A stretch of 64,000 bases of DNA from JBBDMC01 sp963775235. GTDB taxonomy: Bacteria; Pseudomonadota; Alphaproteobacteria; Rhizobiales; Kaistiaceae. The stretch covers positions 992,001-1,056,000 of the forward strand of contig CAVZHY010000002.1 of assembly GCA_963775235.1 (NCBI GenBank), in the 5' to 3' direction. The notes beneath the pieces are model-generated. The model was not told where the DNA came from. It did not search any database and saw nothing but the letters and a program-made list of their open reading frames with translations. The position numbers and the translations under genes are program-made. Of the stretch, positions 8,154-17,072 are shown in pieces. Within the stretch, counting starts at the first letter, position 1; every line of letters starts with the position of its first letter.

Positions 8154-9105
8154 TGGTGATTGCAGGAGCCACTTTCGAGCTCACTGTTCTAGTCTGTGTT
8201 TGTCGTACGGCCACCGGTGCCAGGCTGGAGTCCTCAAGAGAGGCGAGGTGCGGCGTGAGAGAGACCGCGTATTGATAGCGTTCCGGTGAGTAGTGTCCGA
8301 TCAAATATTCGACGGGACGCCCATCGACATCGGTCGTTCTGCGCCGGATCGACAGCAGCGGGGAACCTTCGGGAACGTCCAGTCGCTCAACCAGTACCGT
8401 CTCGGCAATAGTCGCTGTTACCAGTTCGTCAATGCTGCCGATCCTTACACCGGCACGGACAAGGAGCTGGCTCAATGGTGTCGTTAACAGGTCCTCGCGT
8501 TCCCAGTGTCTTGCAATGTCCGCCGGCACGTAGGTTCTCAGGTGATGATACGGCCTGCCGTCGAAGCGCGACACCCGCGCGGCGTGCTGCACTTCGGTGC
8601 CCGGTTCGAGACGCATGGCCTCGATAACGTCCGTCGGACCCGCAATGTACTCGAACTCCTTGACTTCAAACTCTGTGGTCCTGGCGCCGCGCAGCAAGTC
8701 GAGCGGCTCTCCGATGGACATCGGCTTGCTCACGCCCACGGAAGAGTGAATCGCCACGGGCCCGCGCGTGATGGTACCGGACGCCACCAACTGGACCCGC
8801 GTCCCGCGGCCGCGTTCTCGTACCACCAGCCCCGAAGCCGCCAGCTCGTTCAGAGCCCGGACCGCGGTAATTCGTGAGACCTTGTAACTTTGCGAGATCT
8901 CTCGCTCGCCCGGCAGGTAATCGCCCTGGCTGTACTCGCCGTCCCGGATTTTTCCGCGAAAACGTTCAAATATTTGATGGTATAGCGGGACCCGATTTTG
9001 AACGTCCAATTCAAGATAACTGTCCCGCGGCAGCTCAGGTGACTTTCGCATGAGCTCTATCTTCCGCGCGTCGTTTCCCGCGTCCGAGACGACGGGATGA
9101 GACAT
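8140..9105 (-). CDS. GntR-family regulator with UTRA effector domain
   Basis: 321 residues. After about 30 N-terminal residues comes a winged helix-turn-helix (VPLYHQIFERFRGKIRDG, GEREISQSYKVSRITAVRAL, GLVVRERGRGTRV), then a UTRA ligand-binding domain (VQHAARVSRFDGRPYHHL; SIRRRTTDVDGRPVEYLIGHY), which places it in the HutC/FarR subgroup. It is convergent with the decarboxylase-like gene and is the only regulator in the catabolic cluster, so it is the likely effector-responsive repressor of the divergent promoters at 4034-4212. The ligand would be a pathway aromatic acid or intermediate; this is inference. Confidence 0.9.
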   Translation of the reverse strand: MSHPVVSDAGNDARKIELMRKSPELPRDSYLELDVQNRVPLYHQIFERFRGKIRDGEYSQGDYLPGEREISQSYKVSRITAVRALNELAASGLVVRERGRGTRVQLVASGTITRGPVAIHSSVGVSKPMSIGEPLDLLRGARTTEFEVKEFEYIAGPTDVIEAMRLEPGTEVQHAARVSRFDGRPYHHLRTYVPADIARHWEREDLLTTPLSQLLVRAGVRIGSIDELVTATIAETVLVERLDVPEGSPLLSIRRRTTDVDGRPVEYLIGHYSPERYQYAVSLTPHLASLEDSSLAPVAVRQTQTRTVSSKVAPAITTTRR

Positions 9106-9364
9106 CCGCCGAGTATTCCAGATGCCGACGGACAGGACACTGGCACACGTGGCTCAAGCGATCGGAGCGCGCTATATTTCTGAACGACGGGCGCGCGTTG
9201 CCAGGCTCGGAGGTGGAATATCGTCATCGCATTGTACTGCCGTACCGCGTCGTCCTCTTAACAGCGAACGTGTTGCCAAGGAAGGGGCGAGCATCGTCTT
9301 GGGGGCAGCGGCAGCATGGCGAAGCGACCCGATCTTCCCGTCTGATTGAAAGGAAATTCACGCC

Positions 9365-9586
9365 ATGAGCGAAGCCTTTGACGAACGATATGGGCAGTGG
9401 CATTTCCGCATATCGAAGGCTCGCCTGGTCTGGTTCGCCCTCGCCCAAGAACAACCTTTCACGACGACTGCCACCGAGGACCCGTTCGCTCACTACGGCG
9501 CCGCCAGGAACTACCGTTTCGCGCTCGGCGAGACCGCCGACGAGGTTCGCGCGGCGCTCAGGGACGAGATCGAAATCGCAAACTGA
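9365..9586 (+). CDS. Small protein of unknown function
   Basis: 73 residues, start ATG preceded by AAAGGAAA at suitable spacing, which supports real translation. No domain is recognised; the text is mixed and charged with aromatic residues (YGQWHFRISKARLVWFA) and no membrane segment. It lies alone between the GntR gene and the truncated dehydrogenase. The 259 bases upstream (9106-9364) show no convincing second gene. Confidence 0.45.
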   Translation: MSEAFDERYGQWHFRISKARLVWFALAQEQPFTTTATEDPFAHYGAARNYRFALGETADEVRAALRDEIEIAN

Positions 9587-9731
9587 TCAACTCGAACAGA
9601 CGCCGCCGCTGCGGCCGGCGCTCCGGGACGGCTCGCGTCCGGCTGGTAATTTACCGCAATGTCAAGCGGGTCTACACTGATCCGGTGCCGCCGTCAGGCC
9701 GCCGGCCGATCGGCATTTTGGGAGGGAGATA

Positions 9732-9977
9732 ATGGCACCAAATCTTAATTTTAAGCGCCTGGCACTGGGTTCGGTAGGCTTTCTTGCTCTGGTGGCAGGG
9801 GTGGGCTGCGGTCCTGCTCGAGCTGCCGATGTGACGGCAGACCGTCTTAACAATGCCGACAGCGAGCCGGAGAACTGGCTCATCTACAATCGCACCTATG
9901 ATGGGCAGCGGTTTTCACCGCTCTCAATCATCACCCGGGACAACGTCAAGAACCTCAAGCTTGGCCGATATGCCTGA
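9732..9977 (+). pseudogene. PQQ-dependent alcohol dehydrogenase, N-terminal fragment
   Basis: Only 81 codons. A signal peptide (LGSVGFLALVAGVGCGPARA) is followed by ENWLIYNRTYDGQRFSPLS and NVKNLKL, the hallmark start of the quinoprotein methanol/ethanol dehydrogenase propeller, which normally runs to about 570-600 residues. Similarity stops abruptly at about 9962 and a TGA follows 5 codons later. GGGAGGGAG upstream is a good ribosome site, so the 5' end is intact. The break coincides with the break of the integrase remnant on the other strand, so a deletion or rearrangement fused the two. Confidence 0.75.
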
Positions 9978-10032
9978 TCTGTACGCGATACCTGTTTCCT
10001 CTCTTAGCGATAGAGCGATAGACCGATCTCGC
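9955..10032 (-). pseudogene. Tyrosine-recombinase N-terminal remnant
   Basis: Read on the minus strand away from tRNA-Arg, the segment gives SIAKRGNRYRVQIRHIGQ and then a stop. That pattern is typical of the N-terminal arm-binding domain of phage and island integrases. No start codon is visible in frame and nothing of the catalytic domain remains. Its position about 90 bases beyond the tRNA 3' end is where an integrase of a tRNA-targeted element would lie. The identification rests on about 18 residues and is tentative. Confidence 0.4.
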
Positions 10033-10120
10033 TGTGCCAAGAGTGTGCCAGCTGAGGAATCGATCTATCAGAGAGAAATAATACCGACCGCAGTACTCGT
10101 TACACTTCAGGTAGTTGGCT

Positions 10121-10197
<77 letters not shown>

Positions 10198-10619
10198 TTC
10201 CGCCGACGCCAGGTCGCCGGTCAGCGTGCGCCCGAACCTACATGAGGGCCGGTTGCTGCGCAAATGCGGAACGAGGCTTCCCGGCGTTCCCGTGGAGGTC
10301 GGGCGGGAGGTTGCAGGTACCGCTCAGCGTCGCGGCTTGGCCATCGCCCGGCCGGCGCCGCCAAACGATCGATTTCGCCGTCCACAGAAGCAGGCGCGAT
10401 CGCGCGAAGTTCGCAGGACCGGCCGCATCATTGGTGCGGCGCTCGCCGTCCTGACCGGTGCCGGCCGCTCTTGACGAGGCCGCTTTCTCCTGCTGATGCA
10501 ACCGTGCGCGAAAGTCGCTAGGGTTCGCCGCGGCGGGCGCGTTAGTGGCAGGGCGCGGTTGTGAACTGGCCGGCTCCGGACGAGCCGGGTCGAGATGCGC
10601 GAACGGGGATTCTTTCGGC
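10198..10619. other. Intergenic, no gene recognised
   Basis: About 420 bases between tRNA-Arg and the antiporter gene. Open frames exist on both strands but are rich in Arg, Pro and Ala, without recognisable motifs or ribosome sites, and look like chance frames of GC-rich DNA. The promoters of both neighbours must lie here; I could not pick them out. Confidence 0.6.
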
Positions 10620-12482
10620 ATGAACGTGTTCAGGTGTGTCATCCGCTTGGCGCCGATTGCGCTGGCACTGGTGGCAATGGCGACGCCGGCTTACGCCGCC
10701 GGTGAAGCGCTGCCCTCGCTCGTTCACGACATCGGCGTGGCGCTGCTGCTTTCCGGCATCCTCGCCGTGCTTTTCCAGCGCATCAAGTTCCCCGCCATCG
10801 CTGGCTTCATTCTCGCCGGCGTCGTCGCCGGGCCGCTCGGCCTTCAGGAGGTCACCGACCTTCACAATATCGATACCATCGCCCAGCTCGGCTTCGTGCT
10901 GCTGCTGTTCATGATCGGCCTCGAGATCGACCTGGCCAAGATCCTCGGCAGCGGCAAGACCATCATCGTCAGCGGGCTCGTTCAGTACCCGCTCACGGTG
11001 ATTTTCGGGTTCTTTGTGGCGAAGCTGCTGGCCGTCGTCGGCTTTGGCGCATTGGTCGGTGGCGGCCTTGCCCCGCTCTACATCGGCGCCGTCATCGGCG
11101 GCTCGTCGACCCTGATCGTCGTCAAGCTGTTTCAGGAAGCGTTCGAACTCGATACGGTTCCCGGCCGCGTCGCCCTCGGCGTCCTGGTCTTCCAGGACAT
11201 CTGGGCCATCGTTGCAGTCATCCTTCAGCCGAGTCTTGAGGCGCCCCAGGTCCTGCCAATCCTTGGCTCGTTCGCCGGCATCGCCATCCTCGCCGTGGCT
11301 GCCGTCCTGGTTGCCCGGGCCGTGATGTCGATCATGTTCAGCTGGATCGCCAAGACCCCGGAGCTTGTCGTCGTCGGCGCCATCAGCTGGTGCTTCGCCG
11401 TCGTCTTCGCCGGCGCCAACCTCGATTGGCTGGCGGAAGCGACCTTCGGCGTCGATGCTCACCTCACGGTCGGCTCAGGCATGGCGGCGCTCATTGCCGG
11501 TGCCACCATCGCCAACCTGCCCTATTCGACCGAGATCGTCACCAAGGTCGGCATCGTCAAGGATTTTTTCATCACCCTGTTTTTCGTCGGTCTCGGCATG
11601 ACCATTCCGGCGCCGGATGGTTGGGCGGTTCCGGCACTGGCCGTCATCGTCGCACTGGTCGCCATCCTCGCCCGGCAGCTGATCTTCTTCCCGCTTTTCT
11701 ATTTCACCGGCATCGACCAGCGGAATGCCGAGGTCACCGCCATCCGCCTGTCGCAGATATCCGAGTTCGCCCTCGTCATTTCGTTCCTCGGCGTCGACCT
11801 CGGCCACGTCTCGCCGGAGCTGTCGAGCGTCATCATCTTCGCATTCGTTCTCACCGCGCTTGGCACGACGCCGCTCTATCACGCCGCCTACGGCATTCAC
11901 GCCCGATTGCGGCCGCTGTTGAGTGCGCTCGGCTTTCGCGAACCCCCCGAGGCGGAAGCCCGACAGGATAAGGAGTGGCGGCTGGCGATCCTTGGTTTCC
12001 ATCGCGTCGCCTCGTCGCTGCTCTACGACATCGCCCGCCACGACCCGCCGCTCGTCGCCGAGACGGTGGTGATCGATTTCAATGTCGCGCTCCACGATCG
12101 CATCCGCGAGGTCGGTGCCCATGTCGAATACGGCGACCTGTCCAACGCGGAGACGTTGCTCCACTCCGGCGTCGATCGCGCCAAGGTCGTCGTTTCCACC
12201 GTTCCCGACGACCTCATGCGCGGCACCGACAACCGGCGCCTGGTCGAGTCGGTGCGCAATCTCAATCCCAAGGCGATCATCATCGCCAACGCCGTCAACC
12301 TGTCGGATTGCGAGGCGATCTATGAGGCCGGTGCGGACTACGTTTTCCTGTCGCGCATCGAGACTGCGCTTGCCCTCGATGAGGCTATCGGCGCCGCCCT
12401 CAACGGTTCGATGACCGAATATCGGGCGACCCGCGACAAGGAATACGGCAAGCCCGGCAGCCGCGGCGAAGTCCTGCGCTGA
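10620..12482 (+). CDS. Kef-type monovalent cation:proton antiporter (CPA2) with RCK domain
   Basis: 620 residues from the ATG at 10620, chosen because it begins a signal-like hydrophobic segment. The N-terminal two thirds contains about 12 membrane segments of the Na+/H+ exchanger fold (IKFPAIAGFILAGVVAGPLG; LGFVLLLFMIGLEID). From about residue 450 a cytoplasmic TrkA-N/RCK domain begins (LAILGFHRVASSLLYDIA), with a degenerate nucleotide loop. Kef-type systems export K+ in exchange for protons and are gated by nucleotides or glutathione adducts. No ancillary KefF/KefG gene is adjacent; the convergent neighbour is an SDR. The ion and gating ligand are not decided by sequence. Confidence 0.88.
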   Translation: MNVFRCVIRLAPIALALVAMATPAYAAGEALPSLVHDIGVALLLSGILAVLFQRIKFPAIAGFILAGVVAGPLGLQEVTDLHNIDTIAQLGFVLLLFMIGLEIDLAKILGSGKTIIVSGLVQYPLTVIFGFFVAKLLAVVGFGALVGGGLAPLYIGAVIGGSSTLIVVKLFQEAFELDTVPGRVALGVLVFQDIWAIVAVILQPSLEAPQVLPILGSFAGIAILAVAAVLVARAVMSIMFSWIAKTPELVVVGAISWCFAVVFAGANLDWLAEATFGVDAHLTVGSGMAALIAGATIANLPYSTEIVTKVGIVKDFFITLFFVGLGMTIPAPDGWAVPALAVIVALVAILARQLIFFPLFYFTGIDQRNAEVTAIRLSQISEFALVISFLGVDLGHVSPELSSVIIFAFVLTALGTTPLYHAAYGIHARLRPLLSALGFREPPEAEARQDKEWRLAILGFHRVASSLLYDIARHDPPLVAETVVIDFNVALHDRIREVGAHVEYGDLSNAETLLHSGVDRAKVVVSTVPDDLMRGTDNRRLVESVRNLNPKAIIIANAVNLSDCEAIYEAGADYVFLSRIETALALDEAIGAALNGSMTEYRATRDKEYGKPGSRGEVLR

Positions 12483-12487
12483 GGCCT

Positions 12488-13276
12488 CTACGGCATGAGC
12501 TGGCCGCCGTTGACCTCAATGATCTGGCCGACGATGTAGCCGGAGAGCAGGTCTGACGCGAGGAACAGGTAGGCGCCGACGCACTCCTCGGCCACGCCGA
12601 CCCGGCCCATCGGTATCGTTGCCCGCATCGCCTCCAACTGCTCCGGCGAGGTGTAGCGCTCGTGGAACGGCGTTGCGATCACGCCCGGCGCCACGCCGTT
12701 GACGCGGATGCCGTCGCCGACAAGCTCCCTGGCGAGGCCCCGGGTAACGCTCGAGACGAATGCCTTCGACGAGGCATAGAGCCCGGCGCCGGCCGTGCCT
12801 CCCTGGCGTGCGGCGATCGACGTGGTGTTGATGATGAAACCGCCGTTCTTCCTCAGCCAGGGGATGGCCGCCCTGGAAGCGGTCAGGACCGAGCGGGCGT
12901 TGAGGTTCATCACGGCGTCGTATTGTGCGTCGGTCATGTCGGCGTAGCGCATGCGGCCGAGCATCAGGCCGGCGTTGTTGATGAGGCCGTCCAGGCGGCC
13001 GAAGTGGGCTGCCGATTCCTCGACGATGCGCCGGGGCTCGTCCGATACCGACACGTCGCCACGGACGAGAAAAACCTCCCCGCCGGCGTCCTTGATCCCG
13101 GCCGCAACCGCCCTCGCCGCCTCCACGCTCGAGTGATAATGGAGCGCCACCTGTGATCCCTGGGCCGCAAAGCCCCGGGCAAGGGCCGCCCCGATGCCGG
13201 TCGAGGCCCCGGTGATCAGTACCGCCTTGCCGGCGAGGTCGGGAATGATCAGGCGTGTGGCGGCGGGCGCGTCCAT
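12488..13276 (-). CDS. Short-chain dehydrogenase/reductase (SDR)
   Basis: 262 residues, classical SDR. The cofactor loop is LITGASTGIGAAL near residue 20, followed by NNAGLMLG, the catalytic Ser in NTTSIAARQG and Tyr-x3-Lys in YASSK. RVNGVAPGVIATPF and the C-terminal GQIIEVNGGQLMP are family landmarks. The residues after the second strand do not clearly mark NADP preference. It is convergent with the antiporter gene (5-base gap) and starts at ATG with GGGGACA upstream. Substrate unknown; it belongs to the broad FabG/glucose-dehydrogenase-like group. Confidence 0.9.
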   Translation of the reverse strand: MDAPAATRLIIPDLAGKAVLITGASTGIGAALARGFAAQGSQVALHYHSSVEAARAVAAGIKDAGGEVFLVRGDVSVSDEPRRIVEESAAHFGRLDGLINNAGLMLGRMRYADMTDAQYDAVMNLNARSVLTASRAAIPWLRKNGGFIINTTSIAARQGGTAGAGLYASSKAFVSSVTRGLARELVGDGIRVNGVAPGVIATPFHERYTSPEQLEAMRATIPMGRVGVAEECVGAYLFLASDLLSGYIVGQIIEVNGGQLMP

Positions 13277-13416
13277 GGCTTGTCCCCGGTTTTTTCAGGA
13301 TGAATCCTGTTTTATGCTTTCGAAGGCTCGGCGGCCAAGGCCTCCCCCTCCATTCTTCTTGTTTTTTTGTGTAATTCAGGGTCACATGCGCGCCTCCGAC
13401 CCGTAACCTCTTTCCT

Positions 13417-13953
13417 ATGATGGGCATTGAAATTCGTGATGCGGTTGCGGCCGATCTGGCCGGTCTGAACCGCCTTGAAACACGCGCGTTCGCCGGCGAC
13501 CGCCTGTCGCCGCGCAGTTTCCGTCGCCTGATGACCAGTGCCAGCGCCAGCCTCAGGGTCGCCGGTTCCACCGACGCCGTCAGCGGGTATTGTCTCGTCT
13601 TCTTCCGCCGGGGCGCCACCGTCGCGCGGCTTTATTCGATTGCGGTCGATGCGAGTGCCCGCGGCAGTGGTCTGGCGGCCTCGCTCATGGACGATGCCGA
13701 GCGGCTTGCGGCTCGGCGCGGATGCCGTGCCGTGCGGCTGGAGGTCCGTCCCGACAATCAGCCGGCGCTCCGCCTCTACCGGCGCCTTGGCTACCGGCCG
13801 ATCGGTACCTACCGCCACTACTACGCCGACGGCACCGACGCGCTCCGCCTCGAGAAGCCGCTCGCCGGCGAGGAGGTGGACCAACGGCGACGAAGTTCGC
13901 CGCCGGCGGCGCGTCGCCTCCACCGGTCGGCGTCTTCGATGGTTGAGGTCTAG
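13417..13953 (+). CDS. GNAT-family N-acetyltransferase
   Basis: 178 residues. The acetyl-CoA site (motif A) is seen as LYSIAVDASARGSGLAASLM, followed by motif B text LEVRPDNQPALRLYRRLGY, which is close to RimI-like acetyltransferases. About 25 residues at the C-terminus are basic and low in complexity. The stop lies 2 bases before the start of the ATP-grasp ligase, so the two are almost certainly one operon. GNAT and RimK-like ligase pairs suggest modification of a peptide or amino acid; the substrate is unknown. Confidence 0.88.
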   Translation: MMGIEIRDAVAADLAGLNRLETRAFAGDRLSPRSFRRLMTSASASLRVAGSTDAVSGYCLVFFRRGATVARLYSIAVDASARGSGLAASLMDDAERLAARRGCRAVRLEVRPDNQPALRLYRRLGYRPIGTYRHYYADGTDALRLEKPLAGEEVDQRRRSSPPAARRLHRSASSMVEV

Positions 13954-13955
13954 CT

Positions 13956-15413
13956 ATGGCCGACTGGGTGATTCTGGTCGATTCCGCCAAGGACTTCCCC
14001 AACGCCGACACGCCGCACAAGGTGATCACGACCAGGGACTACCTGGCTCGCGCCGGCCTGTTCCAGGGCGCCCGTCCCAAGATCATCAATCTGGCGCGTT
14101 CCTTCGCCTACCAGAGCCGCGGCTACTATTGCTCGTTGCTCGCCGAGGCACGCGGGCATCGCATCATCCCGTCGACCGAGACGATGATCGACCTCGCCTC
14201 GCGCCAGCTCTATGCCCAGGCGCTGCCCGAGCTTGACGACGCGCTGGCAAAGGCGCTTGCGGCGTCCCCCGACAAGACCGTGCCGCCGCGCATTCTCGTT
14301 TCCTTCGGGTCGGTCCAGGACCACCGGTTTGACCGCTTTGGCCGCCTGCTGTTCGACTGGTTCCGCTGCCCGGTGCTTGAGGTGACTATCGACAACGGTG
14401 GACGGCCCCAGATCCGCAGGCTCGCCTCGGTGCCGGTTACCAAGCTGTCGGCCGACGAACTGCGGATATTCCACGAGGCGCTGCACAGCCACACGCGGCG
14501 CGAGTGGCGCTCGAAAAAGGATCGCTTGCCGCTGCGTTACTCCTTCGCCGCGCTCTACAACCCGGCCGAAGAGCTGCCGCCGTCGGACCTGGCGAGCCTC
14601 AAGCACTGGGCCCGGGTAGCGGAGAAGCTCGGCGTCGAGGTCGAGCCGATCACCCGCCGCGACCTGCCGCGACTGGCCGAATTCGATGCCCTGTTCATCC
14701 GCGAGACGACGTCGCTGCAGGATCACACCTACCGCTTCGCGCGCCGCGCCGCGCAGGAAGGCATGCCGGTCATCGACGATCCGATCTCGATGATCCGCTG
14801 CACCAACAAGATCTATCTCCACGAGTTGATGATGGGAAACGGCATCGCCGTGCCACCGACCGTGATCGTCTCCGGGCAGCACGACCTCACCCGCGCCGCT
14901 GACGAACTCGGCTTCCCCATGGTCCTCAAGGTGCCCGATTCCTCCTTCTCCCGTGGGGTCAAAAAGGTGGACAGCGCCGCGGCCCTGGCCGCCCTCGCGA
15001 AGGAGTGGTTCGAGGACACCGACCTGCTGCTCGCTCAGGCCTTCATGCCTACCACCTTCGACTGGCGGGTGGGCGTTCTCGGCGGCAAACCATTGTTCGT
15101 CTGCCAGTACATGATGGCCAAGCGGCATTGGCAGATCGTCAAGCACAACGCCAGCGGCAAGCCGAGCGAAGGCGGTTTCCACACGCCCTCGCTTGGCGAG
15201 GCGCCGCCGGCCGTGATCGACACCGGCCTGCGCGCGGCCCAGCTGATCGGCGACGGGCTCTACGGTGTCGACCTCAAGGAGACCGAGAGCGGCCTGTACG
15301 TGGTTGAGGTCAACGACAACCCCAACATTGTCCATGGGGTCGAGGATCAGGCCGAGAAGGACCAGGTGTGGATCGAGCTTACCCGTTGGTTCATCGACCG
15401 CCTGCTGCGCTGA
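13956..15413 (+). CDS. RimK-like ATP-grasp ligase with N-terminal RLAN-type domain
   Basis: 485 residues. The N-terminal half (opening WVILVDSAKDFPNADTPHKV) matches the domain found before RimK-like ATP-grasp modules; the C-terminal half is the ATP-grasp ligase, with FPMVLKVPDSSFSRGVKKV as the nucleotide-binding lysine loop and VVEVNDNPNIVHG as the metal-binding acidic/Asn end. Such enzymes join amino acids to a carboxylate. It follows the GNAT gene with a 2-base gap, suggesting that acetylation and ligation act on one molecule. It is not the ribosomal S6 modifier RimK itself, which is about 300 residues. The product is unknown. Confidence 0.85.
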   Translation: MADWVILVDSAKDFPNADTPHKVITTRDYLARAGLFQGARPKIINLARSFAYQSRGYYCSLLAEARGHRIIPSTETMIDLASRQLYAQALPELDDALAKALAASPDKTVPPRILVSFGSVQDHRFDRFGRLLFDWFRCPVLEVTIDNGGRPQIRRLASVPVTKLSADELRIFHEALHSHTRREWRSKKDRLPLRYSFAALYNPAEELPPSDLASLKHWARVAEKLGVEVEPITRRDLPRLAEFDALFIRETTSLQDHTYRFARRAAQEGMPVIDDPISMIRCTNKIYLHELMMGNGIAVPPTVIVSGQHDLTRAADELGFPMVLKVPDSSFSRGVKKVDSAAALAALAKEWFEDTDLLLAQAFMPTTFDWRVGVLGGKPLFVCQYMMAKRHWQIVKHNASGKPSEGGFHTPSLGEAPPAVIDTGLRAAQLIGDGLYGVDLKETESGLYVVEVNDNPNIVHGVEDQAEKDQVWIELTRWFIDRLLR

Positions 15414-15509
15414 GCACTGCCTGATATGGTTCCGCCCCCCTGTCTGTCGCGGGCTGGCGCGATGGCGTAAGAGCACGGGCCTCCCCGCATCCCCCGAAGC
15501 AGACGATCC

Positions 15510-16748
15510 ATGACGGCTGACCCTGCCCTGACCCACGCCGGCCGCGGCGCGCTTCGCCATCGCGGTTTCAGGCTGTTCCTGGTCGGGCGCTCGTTTTCGG
15601 TGTTCGCCACACAGATCGTCAGCGTGGCCGTCGGCTGGCAGGTTTATGCCCTGACCAGCAGCCCGCTCGACCTCGGTCTGGTCGGGCTTTGCCAGTTCGC
15701 CCCGTCCCTCGTGCTCGTTCTCGTCACAGGTGCTGTGTCGGACCGCTACAATCGCCGCGTCATCTTCGCCGTCTGTCAGGTGGTCGAAGGCTCCGCCGTG
15801 GGCGTTCTATTCCTGCTGACGGCAGGCGGTGCGATCGTGGTCGGGGAGATATTCGCCCTGCTCGTCTTCTTCGGCATTGCCCGCGCGTTCATGAACCCGG
15901 CCGGGCAGTCGCTTGTTCCCAATCTGGTGCCGCCGCAGGATCTTGCCAGCGCCATCGCACTGTTTTCGTCATCGTGGCAGGTATCCGTCATCGTCGGCCC
16001 GGTCGCCGGAGGTCTCCTCTACGGTGTCTCCGCCGGCGCTGCCTACTCGGTCGCGGTGGCGCTGTTCGCCGCCTCCGCCGTCACTGTCACGCTCGTTCCC
16101 CGGCCGGTCCAGAAAACCGCGCACGAACGGACCACATGGTCGACCGTCATGGCCGGCTTCCGCTACGTCTGGAGTGAGAAGGTCGTTCTCGGCGCCATCT
16201 CCCTCGATCTCTTCGCGGTGCTTCTCGGCGGCGCCACGGCGCTCCTCCCGGCCTACGCCAGCGACATCCTCGCGGTCGGTCCTTTCGGCCTCGGCCTGTT
16301 GCGCTCGGCGAGTGGCATCGGTGCCGTTGTGATGGCGGTATATCTGACCGCGCGGCCGATCCGCGATCACGCCGGGCCGATCATGTTTGTGGCGGTTGCC
16401 GTGTTCGGGGCCGCCATCGTTGCCTTCGGCATGTCGACCGCGGTGTGGCTGTCGGTCGGTGCCCTCATCCTTGCCGGCGCCGCCGACATGATCAGCGTCT
16501 ACGTCCGCGAGACGCTGATCCAGCTGTGGACGCCGGACGCCGTTCGCGGCCGGGTCAGCGCCGTCAATATGGTCTTCGTCGGTGCCTCCAACGAGCTTGG
16601 CGAGTTCCGGGCCGGCACGGTGGCGGCGCTGATCGGCATTGTCCCGGCAGTGGTGGTGGGCGGCGTCGGCACCGTCGTCGTTGCCGGCTTGTGGGCTTGG
16701 ATGTTCCCGGAGCTTCGCCGCGCCCGCCACCTCGCCCGACGAATATGA
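15510..16748 (+). CDS. MFS transporter (EntS/MFS_3 type)
   Basis: 412 residues with about 12 hydrophobic segments. The loop between segments 2 and 3 reads GAVSDRYNRRVIFAVCQ, the standard MFS signature, and AFMNPAGQSLVPNLVPPQDL is typical of the EntS-like exporter subgroup. The domain midpoint linker is near residue 205 (RPVQKTAHERT). Start ATG at 15510 lies about 97 bases after the ATP-grasp gene, so co-expression with it is possible but not shown. Probably a drug or metabolite exporter. Confidence 0.88.
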   Translation: MTADPALTHAGRGALRHRGFRLFLVGRSFSVFATQIVSVAVGWQVYALTSSPLDLGLVGLCQFAPSLVLVLVTGAVSDRYNRRVIFAVCQVVEGSAVGVLFLLTAGGAIVVGEIFALLVFFGIARAFMNPAGQSLVPNLVPPQDLASAIALFSSSWQVSVIVGPVAGGLLYGVSAGAAYSVAVALFAASAVTVTLVPRPVQKTAHERTTWSTVMAGFRYVWSEKVVLGAISLDLFAVLLGGATALLPAYASDILAVGPFGLGLLRSASGIGAVVMAVYLTARPIRDHAGPIMFVAVAVFGAAIVAFGMSTAVWLSVGALILAGAADMISVYVRETLIQLWTPDAVRGRVSAVNMVFVGASNELGEFRAGTVAALIGIVPAVVVGGVGTVVVAGLWAWMFPELRRARHLARRI

Positions 16749-16852
16749 TTTTCAGCGCGCGGCCAAGGCAAACGGCGGCTTTTGGCTTTTCGTTAATCTT
16801 TGGTTAACCATGATGCGCAATTCTGCCAGGTGTGCCATTCGGGAGACACGCC

Positions 16853-16996
16853 ATGTCGCCCATTCAGACCACCGCGCTGGCCGTGCTGATCGTCGCTCTG
16901 GGTTTGTTCGCCTCCATACGCCTCGGCAACGCGAGCGCGCTCGCGATGTCCTCCGGCCCGCACGCCGGGCCGCTCGTCATCACGGCGGCTCCGTAG
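16853..16996 (+). CDS. 47-residue membrane or exported peptide
   Basis: A small gene with GGGAG seven bases before its ATG. The product opens MSPIQTTALAVLIVALGLFA, a single strong hydrophobic segment, and ends with a short polar Gly/Ala/Pro tail. No family is recognised. It lies alone after the MFS gene, in about 325 bases otherwise without coding signs. It could be a small inner-membrane protein or a cleaved leader; expression is inferred from the ribosome site and frame. Confidence 0.5.
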   Translation: MSPIQTTALAVLIVALGLFASIRLGNASALAMSSGPHAGPLVITAAP

Positions 16997-17072
16997 CGGC
17001 TTCCGCCGTCAGCCCGCGCCGGGGAACGATCGTGCGGCGCCCGTGCGCGTGCCCCGACGTTGTTTCAGCCAC

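Larger units (their letters stand above)
1..10120. mobile_element. Probable degraded genomic island at tRNA-Arg (left part open)
   Basis: Everything to the left of the 3' end of tRNA-Arg(CCG) is accessory: a catabolic cluster with its own regulator, a truncated dehydrogenase gene and an integrase-like remnant facing away from the tRNA. This is the arrangement left by a tRNA-targeted integrative element. No second att copy can be seen because the left boundary is outside the window, and base composition does not differ strikingly. This is an inference, not a demonstrated island. Confidence 0.35.

Noticed and set aside
9122..9349. 75-codon plus-strand frame upstream of the small unknown gene
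   Set aside because: No ribosome site, Arg/Ala-rich, probably the GntR promoter region.
10238..10642. 134-codon minus-strand frame next to tRNA-Arg
   Set aside because: Pro/Ala/Arg-rich, no ribosome site, overlaps the antiporter start; most likely chance.
13950..15560. 536-codon minus-strand frame
   Set aside because: Entirely antisense to the ATP-grasp ligase, with His/Arg/Gln-rich shadow composition and no motif.
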